5,217 bases of DNA from JAGLHV01 sp023132075 [NCBI: bacterium] (GTDB taxonomy: Bacteria > CBDUZB01 > JAGLHV01): assembly GCA_023132075.1 (NCBI GenBank), contig JAGLYT010000122.1, positions 1 to 5,217 of the forward strand, written 5' to 3'. Both the position numbers and the translations under genes were made by a program. A model generated the notes under the pieces. The model was given only the letters and a program-made list of their open reading frames with translations, was not told the DNA's origin and searched no databases. The stretch's first letter is position 1, and every line of letters starts with the position of its first letter. Positions 1 through 5,066 of this stretch are shown here, piece after piece.

Positions 1-1054
1 TTCCACATTTAGGACAATAAGTACTTTCAGATTTATGCGCCGGAACATTACCAATAAAAACATACTCCAATCCAACCTCACTAGCAATTTTATGTGCTTT
101 TTCTAATTTACTTACCGGGGTAGGAGGAACATTTTTCAATTTATAAGTAGGATAAAACCGGGAAAAATGTATGGGAACATCTTTTCCTAAATTATCTCGT
201 ATCCACTCACACATTTCTTTTACAATTTCCGGGTCGTCATTATAAGAAGGAATTAACAAATTAGTGATTTCCAGATGCACGTTATTAGCCTTTAGAATTT
301 TCAGGGTTTCCAACACGGTATTTAGATGTCCTTTTGCCATATCAGAATAAAACTCCTGAGTAAAACCCTTTAAATCAATGTTTGCCCCATCTAAATATTT
401 AATTAATTTTTTTAGCGGTTTGGGATTGAGAGAACCATTAGAATGATATATATTTTTTAGCCCGTATTCATGCGCAATTTTTGCTGTATCCAGCATATAT
501 TCGTAAAATACAGACGGCTCCGTATAAGTATAAGCAATAGTGGAACATTTATGTTTTAGGGCCAATTCTACGACTTTTTCAGGGGGCAAATAATAATTGA
601 CCGTTTCTTCCGGAGAAAACTGTGAAATTCCCCAATTTTGACAACATTTACACCGATAATTACAACCGGCAGTAGCAATAGAAAAAGCCATGGTTCCCGG
701 CAAAAAATGAAAAAGCGGTTTTTTTTCAATAGGATCAATATGAACAGCGGTAGGATTGCCATAAACAAGTGAATAAAGCTTTCCTCCCTCTGCTTCTCTC
801 ACTTTACAAAAACCTCTCATACCGTTACGCAAAGTGCAATTTTTGGGACAAAGATGACATTGAACAGTTTCTTCATCCAGTTTTTCATAAAACATTGCTT
901 CTTTACGGTTAATAAACCCTTTTTTCTGAGCAAGAGGTTCTGTAAAGGCAAAAGGAGAAATACTTAGAAAAGCTATTTCCCCTAAAAGACAAATTTTACA
1001 AAACAACTTTCGGTATATTTTTTTATGTGTTTTCTCCAAGACTTTTTCATTCAT
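1..1054 (-). CDS. amrS: AmmeMemoRadiSam system radical SAM enzyme, 3' end cut by window edge
   Basis: The window holds 351 codons; the frame leaves the left edge just after a C-terminal YCPKCG ribbon, so I infer a few tens of residues are missing. The radical SAM cluster motif CxxxCxxC is C131, C135, C138 (CNYRCKCC), with an extra Cys at 137. Before it lies a family-typical Cys cluster, C66-x2-C69-x3-C73-x9-C83, then VYGNPTAVHIDPIEKKPLFH. Later family blocks are YTYTEPSVFYEY (175-186) and HFSRFYPTY (296-304). The family belongs with AMMECR1 and MEMO proteins; its reaction is not settled as far as I know. Neither partner is visible, though they could lie past the left edge. Residues 1-53 precede the usual start (MFYEKL) and resemble a degraded Tat signal (RKLFCK, then a weak hydrophobic stretch). 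The start is uncertain: ATG at 1054 lacks a Shine-Dalgarno, whereas an in-frame GTG at 1081 has AGGG seven bases upstream. Family assignment is firm; the start is not. Confidence 0.9.
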   Translation of the reverse strand, partial: MNEKVLEKTHKKIYRKLFCKICLLGEIAFLSISPFAFTEPLAQKKGFINRKEAMFYEKLDEETVQCHLCPKNCTLRNGMRGFCKVREAEGGKLYSLVYGNPTAVHIDPIEKKPLFHFLPGTMAFSIATAGCNYRCKCCQNWGISQFSPEETVNYYLPPEKVVELALKHKCSTIAYTYTEPSVFYEYMLDTAKIAHEYGLKNIYHSNGSLNPKPLKKLIKYLDGANIDLKGFTQEFYSDMAKGHLNTVLETLKILKANNVHLEITNLLIPSYNDDPEIVKEMCEWIRDNLGKDVPIHFSRFYPTYKLKNVPPTPVSKLEKAHKIASEVGLEYVFIGNVPAHKSESTYCPKCG

Positions 1055-1096
1055 AATATTGTCAACCGATTTTGTCTTCACTAAACAACCCTGTTT

Positions 1097-1116
1097 TCAC
1101 CTTATAGACTGACGGA
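1097..1116 (-). repeat. Decayed copy of the TCCGCCAGTC palindromic repeat
   Basis: Read on the minus strand, this stretch follows the same plan as the two intact copies at 1229-1249 and 3247-3267: TCCG, CAGTC, ATAAGG. It differs from the 3247 copy mainly by three C-to-T changes (TCCGtCAGTCtATAAGGtG). Those changes weaken its stem. It also shares an upstream TGCCTG with the 3247 copy, here set apart by eight extra bases. Its orientation is opposite to the other two. Confidence 0.5.
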
Positions 1117-1131
1117 TAAGCAAGCAGGCAA
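1101..1131 (-). promoter_or_regulatory. Weak candidate promoter before the radical SAM gene
   Basis: On the minus strand, TTGCCT (1131-1126) and TATAAG (1106-1101) could be -35 and -10 boxes with a 19-base spacer. They would give a very short leader before the possible GTG start at 1081. The spacer is long, the -35 matches poorly, and the -10 lies inside a decayed repeat copy, so this may be chance. Confidence 0.2.
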
Positions 1132-1140
1132 ATTCAACCA

Positions 1141-1168
1141 TCTTTTAACTGTCTTTTGTCTTTTAACT
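1141..1168. repeat. Imperfect tandem pyrimidine repeat in a strand-biased tract
   Basis: TCTTTTAACT occurs at 1141-1150 and again at 1159-1168, separated by GTCTTTTG, which repeats the same core. The bias continues to about 1198, so the minus (transcribed) strand is almost all A and G between the two genes. This is consistent with simple-sequence slippage. No coding frame or hairpin is apparent here. Confidence 0.45.
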
Positions 1169-1228
1169 CTCTGCCTTTTTCTTTTGTCCTTTATCTATCG
1201 ACTATGGACTGCTGGAGCGGAGCGAAAG

Positions 1229-1249
1229 TCCGCCAGTCAGTAAGGCGGA
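1229..1249 (+). repeat. Intact palindromic repeat, copy 1 (hairpin after the SPFH gene)
   Basis: The arms TCCGCC (1229-1234) and GGCGGA (1244-1249) are perfect complements around the nine-base loop AGTCAGTAA. The hairpin begins ten bases after the SPFH stop codon. No T-run follows it in that gene's direction, so it looks more like a repeat or a 3'-end stabiliser than an intrinsic terminator. Neighbouring bases offer a competing fold: GACTG at 1207-1211 with CAGTC at 1234-1238, plus CGGA at 1218-1221 with TCCG at 1229-1232. Confidence 0.7.
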
Positions 1250-1259
1250 TCTTTATCTT

Positions 1260-2090
1260 TTATTTCTTCCCTCTTATATCAATCATGGGAACAGACCCTT
1301 CTCCCAACATTGTTTGCGGCAATGTTCCATCCCATTTTTTTATCCATTCCAGAGCGATAATATCTTTATTTACTGTTTGCCGCAAAAGTCTTTGCTTGGT
1401 TGCCTGTGCCTCAGCTTGAAGAATTAATCTCTCTTTTTCTTGCTGAGCCTGTTTCTTTTTGTATTCAGCCGTTTTTATTTTTTGTTCTTCAATCTGTTTT
1501 TGTTCCACAATTTTATTAAACTCAAGGCTTAGATCTATATTAACTAAATTTACATTTTCCACTACAATATTATAGCCAACCATTTTAGTCCTTAATAACT
1601 CAGTTATTATCCCTTTTAATTTTTCTCTTTCCACAATAATTTTTTCTACAGGAAACTGTGCGGCACCTATTTTTACCGACTCTTCAATGGCTGGAACCAT
1701 CACCTTTCTTTCATAATCAGAACCTATTTCCTGATGTAATTTGCTTACCTTATCGGTTTGCAGATGATAATTAACTACTGTTCGCACTACTACTGACTGC
1801 AAATCTTTAGAGGCAGCCTCGAATTTGCGTTCAAATTTTTGTGTTCGGACATCATACTTTATTACGGTTTCAACAAAAGGCATTTTAAAATTTAATCCTT
1901 CTTCCATTACCACCTCTTTCACTCCGGTAATACGGGAAAATACAACACCTCTTTCTCCGGCATCAATAACGGCAAATGGATTTCCAATGGTAATTAAAAT
2001 TAAAATTGCGACTGCAAAGACTATAAAGACACCGTACTGTTTAGCCTTTTTTAAATCAAACTCCGGTTTCATCTCATAAACATCAGACAT
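1260..2090 (-). CDS. SPFH/band 7 (prohibitin-like) membrane protein
   Basis: This 276-residue protein is anchored by one N-terminal membrane helix at about residues 20-37 (VFIVFAVAILILITIG). The SPFH/band 7 domain follows at about 38-195, opening with VIDAGERGVVFSRITGV and including EEGLNFKMPFVETVIKYDVRTQ. A charged Gln/Glu/Lys-rich coiled coil spans about 190-235, and the protein ends in a prohibitin-type tail, KWDGTLPQTMLGEGSVPMIDI (252-272). Length and order fit bacterial prohibitin homologues, which assemble into ring-like membrane scaffolds and are linked to membrane protein quality control. No NfeD-like or FtsH-like partner is adjacent, so the specific role here is unknown. The ATG at 2090 has a strong GGGAGG seven bases upstream. 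A near-consensus promoter at 2141-2169 suggests its own transcription unit. A hairpin repeat lies just past the stop. Confidence 0.92.
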   Translation of the reverse strand: MSDVYEMKPEFDLKKAKQYGVFIVFAVAILILITIGNPFAVIDAGERGVVFSRITGVKEVVMEEGLNFKMPFVETVIKYDVRTQKFERKFEAASKDLQSVVVRTVVNYHLQTDKVSKLHQEIGSDYERKVMVPAIEESVKIGAAQFPVEKIIVEREKLKGIITELLRTKMVGYNIVVENVNLVNIDLSLEFNKIVEQKQIEEQKIKTAEYKKKQAQQEKERLILQAEAQATKQRLLRQTVNKDIIALEWIKKWDGTLPQTMLGEGSVPMIDIRGKK

Positions 2091-2140
2091 TTTACTACCT
2101 CCCTTTAATTTAATAAATTTAACTGCATTTTCCTGCTTGG

Positions 2141-2169
2141 ATTCTACTAAATCATCCGGTCTTTGTCAA
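2141..2169 (-). promoter_or_regulatory. Sigma-70-type promoter for the SPFH gene
   Basis: The minus strand shows a perfect -35 TTGACA (2169-2164), a 17-base spacer and a -10 TAGAAT (2146-2141), one mismatch from TATAAT. Predicted transcription begins near 2134, leaving a leader of roughly 45 bases that ends in the strong Shine-Dalgarno GGGAGG (2103-2098). It is the best promoter match I found in the window. Confidence 0.75.
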
Positions 2170-2175
2170 TAGGTG

Positions 2176-2201
2176 AAAAAATAAGAGTAATTTTTATTTT
2201 T
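2176..2201 (-). terminator. Possible A/T-only terminator after the metallophosphoesterase gene
   Basis: The minus-strand transcript contains AAAAATAA (2201-2194), a nine-base loop, then TTATTTTT (2184-2177), running into one more T. The eight-base stem is perfect but has no G-C pair, so it is thermodynamically weak. It overlaps the stop codon at 2196-2194. Its position just before the promoter at 2169 makes a transcription boundary plausible. Confidence 0.3.
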
Positions 2202-2751
2202 CTTTTATTTTTAAAAAGTCTTTTCCTTTTATCCCAATTACTCTGGTTGTTCCAATCAAATGTTTTTGTTTCTTCCCTAAATGACCGTAAATTACATATT
2301 TAGGAGAAAATTTTGAAATGTAATCATCAATAGCTTTAAATCCCTGATGAATTAAATCTTCATCTTTTGAAATAGAATAAGGAGGTGAATGTGAAATCAA
2401 AATGTCCACATATCCAATCCTTTTTAATTTTTTTTTGACTTCCCTTTCAGAATAGGAATGAAAACAGTCATAATATTTATTCACTCCTGAAATCCCGGAA
2501 ATCTTAAATCCATTTACTTCTACTATTTTTTTATCTAATGCCCTTACACCGGGAATTTCTTTGGGGTCGTGATTTCCATAAACACCGAATACCTTTACCC
2601 ATCTTGCTTTAAAAAGAATATAATCAATTGTTCCCGGATCAATATCTCCCAGGGTTAATAGCACATCAAATTCATCCGCATTTATTTCCATCATTCTAAA
2701 ATAATCGGGAGAATGAATATCCGATAATAAGTATATATTTATTTTTTTCAT
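2194..2751 (-). CDS. Calcineurin-like metallophosphoesterase (YfcE-type) with altered last motif
   Basis: This 185-residue cytosolic protein has the ordered motifs of the small metallophosphoesterase fold: D11-x-H13 (SDIHS), G35-D36 (LTLGDID), GNHD at 59-62, H121 (ISHSPP), and G156-H157 in YGHLG. In this fold the residues coordinate two metals for hydrolysis of phosphodiester or phosphomonoester bonds. The final motif normally reads GHxH; here it is GHLG, so the second histidine, a metal-1 ligand, is replaced by Gly159. Another histidine (H164) is close by but may not compensate. The substrate cannot be read from the sequence. The gene starts 29 bases after the upstream membrane-protein gene, with AGGA eleven bases before the ATG, which suggests translation from a shared transcript. 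Family call is secure; catalytic competence is open. Confidence 0.9.
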   Translation of the reverse strand: MKKINIYLLSDIHSPDYFRMMEINADEFDVLLTLGDIDPGTIDYILFKARWVKVFGVYGNHDPKEIPGVRALDKKIVEVNGFKISGISGVNKYYDCFHSYSEREVKKKLKRIGYVDILISHSPPYSISKDEDLIHQGFKAIDDYISKFSPKYVIYGHLGKKQKHLIGTTRVIGIKGKDFLKIKEK

Positions 2752-2780
2752 TTGAAAATAAATCCTATAACTGCTTTTTT

Positions 2781-3188
2781 TTATTGTGCTTCTATCCTTT
2801 TTTGTGTTTGGGGAAGATTTAAGGATTCTCCTTTTATTCGACTAAGTTTTTTCAATGACAACTCCATTCCCTGATAAATAATAAAACTAGCCAGCAGGAA
2901 AAAAACAGTCAAAACGATATTGATGATGTATAAATGGGTTTTTTCCCTTTCTGAGAAAACATAAATACTATAGAAAAGCAAACCTAAAAAAATAACAGGT
3001 GCCAGCAACATAAAAAATCTTTTTACAAATTCGCTTATACTCACGATTATTTGAGTAATAACAGGTATTTGTCCACCAAAAGATTTAAAAATCAAAACAT
3101 ATCCAGGAACCATTTTTACCAATAAAAACAAACAAAAAAATAAAGAAATAACAAACCATAACAAACTAAAAAGGTTCTTTCCCTTCAT
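2781..3188 (-). CDS. Small membrane protein resembling a fragment of a GspF-type secretion domain
   Basis: This 135-residue protein has three predicted membrane helices: about residues 9-28, 57-78 and 84-105. Between the first two lies VPGYVLIFKSFGGQIPVITQIIVSISEFVKRF (27-58). That spacing and wording (Pro, Phe, Gly, Pro, Thr, then a Ser-x-Phe stretch leading into a membrane helix) recall the linker before the membrane helix in type II secretion/type IV pilus F proteins. Full GspF/PilC proteins have about 400 residues in two such halves, so this is at most a reduced relative. No other secretion or pilus gene is visible. The C-terminal 30 residues are polar (KKLSRIKGESLNLPQTQK). The start has GGGAGGAG, with seven bases between AGGAG and the ATG. 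It probably heads an operon with the phosphoesterase gene. Coding call is strong; the GspF link is inference. Confidence 0.8.
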   Translation of the reverse strand: MKGKNLFSLLWFVISLFFCLFLLVKMVPGYVLIFKSFGGQIPVITQIIVSISEFVKRFFMLLAPVIFLGLLFYSIYVFSEREKTHLYIINIVLTVFFLLASFIIYQGMELSLKKLSRIKGESLNLPQTQKRIEAQ

Positions 3189-3223
3189 AATTTTTCTCCT
3201 CCCTTAATCTTGCATTGTCCTTC

Positions 3224-3295
3224 TGTAAAACACAATATTCTGCCTGTCCGCCAGTCCATAAGGCGGGTCATTCTCCACTCGCAGACTGTGTTACA
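3224..3295. repeat. Nested inverted repeat of about 72 bases
   Basis: Three stems nest symmetrically. The outer stem pairs TGTAA-(AA)-CACA (3224-3234) with TGTGTTACA (3287-3295), nine pairs with a two-A bulge. The middle pairs TCTGC (3239-3243) with GCAGA (3281-3285). The core is the palindrome TCCGCC/GGCGGG at 3247-3267. The element fills most of the gap between two genes and sits upstream of the ribosome site at 3203-3196. It could be a small non-autonomous mobile element or a structured leader. No open frame within it is credible. Confidence 0.55.
3247..3267 (+). repeat. Intact palindromic repeat, copy 2
   Basis: The arms TCCGCC (3247-3252) and GGCGGG (3262-3267) surround the nine-base loop AGTCCATAA. 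It matches the copy at 1229-1249 except in the loop (CA for AG) and the last arm base, and lies in the same orientation. It forms the core of the larger inverted repeat at 3224-3295. Confidence 0.7.
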
Positions 3296-3352
3296 ATTGC
3301 CTCAAAAAATGGCGTTATGACACATTCTGTAATCCTGTGTAATTTAATGGAT

Positions 3353-3820
3353 TTATCCCTTCGTAAACTTTTCTTTAATTTTTTTACCGGTTTTAGCCCC
3401 GAATAAAGCAAAAATAAAAAGTATAGGACAAGCCATTCCTAAAGAAACAAGAGCACCTCCTATTGACATATAACGCAGTTTATTTACGCTATAATTAAGC
3501 CATTTTGGGTCTTTGGAAAACATTTCCAAAACAAATTCATCACCGGCAAAAATAAAAGATATAATAGTGTACAAAGATGAAGTTATAGCAAACAAAATAA
3601 TGATTATTCCGGGAATTAATAAAGCCGTTTTATTTGTTTCGTTTTTCCTGGCAATGAGATATCCGCCTATAATTCCTATTGAAAACGAAAGCATAAACAA
3701 ACCCACCCATCCCTTTAAAAACGGCAGACTTTTAATTAAATATTTAGATAAAACAACCAAAAGCGAAATTATTATAATTTCTTCCCAAAATTCCTTTATC
3801 AGTAAGATTATTTTTTTCAT
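3353..3820 (-). CDS. Four-helix membrane protein of unknown function
   Basis: I do not recognise this 155-residue protein. It shows four likely membrane helices at about residues 14-31, 38-56, 66-91 and 117-141. A charged loop (DEFVLEMFSKDPKWLNYSVNKLRY, about 94-117) sits between helices 3 and 4, and the tail is basic (KTGKKIKEKFTKG). The start is placed at the ATG ending at 3820 because GGGGA lies eight bases before it. An in-frame ATG 33 bases further upstream (3853) would add a polar leader without a ribosome site, so I reject it. Helix 2 to 3 contains Gly-rich packing (SIGIIGGYLIARK) and helix 4 GGALVSLGMACP. The gene follows the flavodoxin gene by 64 bases and may share its transcript, but no function follows from that. 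Confidence 0.8.
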   Translation of the reverse strand: MKKIILLIKEFWEEIIIISLLVVLSKYLIKSLPFLKGWVGLFMLSFSIGIIGGYLIARKNETNKTALLIPGIIIILFAITSSLYTIISFIFAGDEFVLEMFSKDPKWLNYSVNKLRYMSIGGALVSLGMACPILFIFALFGAKTGKKIKEKFTKG

Positions 3821-3884
3821 TTTTCTGTCCCCTTTTTTTTGTTTAAAACACAAAGTAAAAATCCGGGTTTTTTAGATAAATGTT

Positions 3885-4352
3885 TTACTCTTGTTGTTTC
3901 AGTTTATCACAAAATTCCCTAACTTTTTCCTGATACTGGTTGTTTTTTATTTCTTTTTTCATTAAAGATAAAACGGCAACGGGTTGTTTTGTCATTTCTT
4001 CCATTTCTCTAAAGGTTCTTTTTTCTCCAGTATGGCCTTGTGTACAAAAAAAAGCAAGTTTATTGAATTTATTTTTGCTTAAATATGTCCGAATTGCCGG
4101 GGTCATTCCATGCGCCCATACCGGCGTTCCGATAATTACTAAATCGTATTGGGAAAGGTCTTTTTTGACCTCTTCAATTTCAGTGAATTTCTTTAGAACG
4201 GCATCTTTGCCTGCTGCTAAGTGACCAAAAATTCCGTTCCGGTTTTTTTTATCAAAGATTTCTTCAATGTCCGAATTTAATTTTACGGCAATTTCATTTG
4301 CTATTTTTCCGGTCTTGCCTGTCATGGAATAAAAAAGTACTAAAGTCTTCAT
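3885..4352 (-). CDS. Flavodoxin family protein (short-chain)
   Basis: At 155 residues this matches the short flavodoxin-like family that binds FMN and shuttles electrons or reduces quinone-type acceptors in the cytoplasm. The phosphate-binding loop is YSMTGKTGKIA (8-18), following strand KTLVLF. The second flavin loop region is DLVIIGTPVWAHGMTPAIRTYL (70-91), with the W79-A-H-G motif expected to stack near the isoalloxazine ring. FFCTQGHTGEKRTFREMEEM (101-120) is the third conserved block, containing a Cys common in this subfamily. The start is fixed by a strong AGGAGG seven bases upstream. A 210-base gap before it leaves room for its own promoter, but I see no strong match. The partner reductase and acceptor are not identifiable here; a redox link to the membrane protein downstream is only a possibility. 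Confidence 0.93.
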   Translation of the reverse strand: MKTLVLFYSMTGKTGKIANEIAVKLNSDIEEIFDKKNRNGIFGHLAAGKDAVLKKFTEIEEVKKDLSQYDLVIIGTPVWAHGMTPAIRTYLSKNKFNKLAFFCTQGHTGEKRTFREMEEMTKQPVAVLSLMKKEIKNNQYQEKVREFCDKLKQQE

Positions 4353-4562
4353 TTTATTACCTCCTCATATAATAGATAAAAAAGCTTTTTTTCTTTTTAA
4401 CCTGTTTTCTTTGTCCTTAAATATAGATTATTATCCCTTAATATCTCTCCTTTCTTGTTTCGACTTTCTACTTTGTATATTATTTTTTTCCTTTCATCAA
4501 TTATCTTATTATCATCTTAAGACCATTCCATATATATACCAAACCCGCATTGGAATTGCCTC
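4353..4562. other. Intergenic gap without a gene
   Basis: This 210-base stretch is A/T-rich and purine-biased on the transcribed strand, like the gap at 1141-1198. It contains the flavodoxin ribosome site (AGGAGG, 4365-4360) and a perfect A6-GC-T6 palindrome at 4378-4391 that is too loopless to be a convincing hairpin. On the minus strand there are several poor promoter-like pairs, for example TTGGTA and TAAGAT with a 17-base spacer, none strong enough to call. No coding frame here has a ribosome site. Confidence 0.5.
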
Positions 4563-4979
4563 TTATTTTACAAAATCGAAATACAAAGCTAATATCAAAG
4601 CCAGTGCTGATAAAACAAATATAAAGAAATAATTTATCTTATCTTTATTTGAACTTATACTGCATAAAATATTTCCTACCAAAATATAGTCTTCTTCTGT
4701 CAGCTGTTCTTTTTGTCTAATTTTATTGACTATATTCTGTTGGTTAATCAGTTTAGCCCTCGTTTGTGTCACCTTGAATTTATAAACGAAAAAAATAAAG
4801 AATCCCCCGACACCAACATACCAGGAAATTTTTCCATAAAGAGGATCAATATGAATTAAAACCGTAACAACCCGAATGGCTATTGTGGCAATTATCCCTA
4901 TTATGAAAAACATCCAGGAAGTATGAGTATCTTTACACCGTTTATATTCCTCACAATTAATACATTTTTTATTTTTCAT
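4563..4979 (-). CDS. Three-helix membrane protein with N-terminal Cys cluster, function unknown
   Basis: This 138-residue protein begins with KCINCEEYKRCKD, giving C6-x2-C9-x5-C15, a possible metal-binding or redox knuckle. Three membrane helices follow at about residues 22-43, 50-67 and 116-135. Helices 2 and 3 are separated by a polar, helix-prone segment (about 70-113) containing LTEEDYILVGNILCSISSNKDKINYF. The wording, especially the SSNKDKINYFFIF run into the last helix, looks to me like a conserved hypothetical family of candidate-phylum bacteria, but I cannot name it or check that. No Shine-Dalgarno precedes the ATG; the next Met is residue 23, inside helix 1, so the annotated start is the only sensible one. 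A terminator-like stretch separates it from the upstream gene and a 210-base gap from the next, so it may be a single-gene unit. Confidence 0.8.
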   Translation of the reverse strand: MKNKKCINCEEYKRCKDTHTSWMFFIIGIIATIAIRVVTVLIHIDPLYGKISWYVGVGGFFIFFVYKFKVTQTRAKLINQQNIVNKIRQKEQLTEEDYILVGNILCSISSNKDKINYFFIFVLSALALILALYFDFVK

Positions 4980-5016
4980 TTATTTTTTTAATTTATTTAG
5001 TTAAATTTTATTTAAA

Positions 5017-5066
5017 AGCAAATATTTTTTTGCTGAGAAAAAAAAAGAATGTTTCCCTTGCTATTC
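5017..5066 (-). terminator. Terminator-like stretch after the glycan-binding-domain gene
   Basis: Read on the minus strand, GAAT (5066-5063) and ATTC (5050-5047) can form a short stem overlapping the stop codon, followed at once by nine T (5046-5038). A second hairpin follows: AGCAAA (5034-5029) with TTTGCT (5022-5017), a six-base loop, then TTTAAAT. Both stems are short. The T-run makes termination between the two genes plausible. Confidence 0.35.

Noticed and set aside
568-768. Hydrophobic 66-codon minus-strand frame
   Set aside because: It lies wholly inside the radical SAM gene in another frame; the radical SAM frame carries all family motifs.
1060-1065. TTGACA on the minus strand as a -35 box for the radical SAM gene
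   Set aside because: No -10-like sequence lies about 17 bases downstream, and that region is already coding.
1156-1419. Plus-strand frame of 87 codons
   Set aside because: It crosses a repeat and the SPFH gene's 3' end, has no ribosome site, and its composition is that of an antisense shadow.
1825-2079. Plus-strand frame of 84 codons
   Set aside because: It is antisense to the well-supported SPFH domain and has no ribosome site.
3215-3406. Plus-strand frame of 63 codons, possible gene remnant
   Set aside because: It starts at a TTG without a ribosome site, translates straight through the palindromic repeat, and runs into the opposing gene.
3821-3853. Upstream ATG extending the four-helix protein by eleven residues
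   Set aside because: The GGGGA ribosome site falls inside this extension and is correctly spaced for the ATG at 3820, not for the one at 3853.
3513-3875. Plus-strand frame of 120 codons
   Set aside because: It is antisense to the four-helix membrane protein; hydrophobic codons read backwards produce such frames in low-GC DNA.
3862-3880. Near-palindrome AAAAAACCCGGATTTTT after the flavodoxin gene as a terminator
   Set aside because: The arms meet with almost no loop and pair imperfectly, so a stable hairpin is unlikely.
3940-4224. Plus-strand frame of 94 codons
   Set aside because: It is antisense to the flavodoxin gene, whose motifs and ribosome site are clear.
4378-4391. A6-GC-T6 palindrome as a terminator or operator
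   Set aside because: It has no loop and only A-T pairs plus GC at the centre; such tracts are frequent in this A/T-rich sequence.
4411-4632. Plus-strand frame of 73 codons
   Set aside because: It spans a gap and the 3' end of the opposing gene, with no ribosome site and no recognisable motif.
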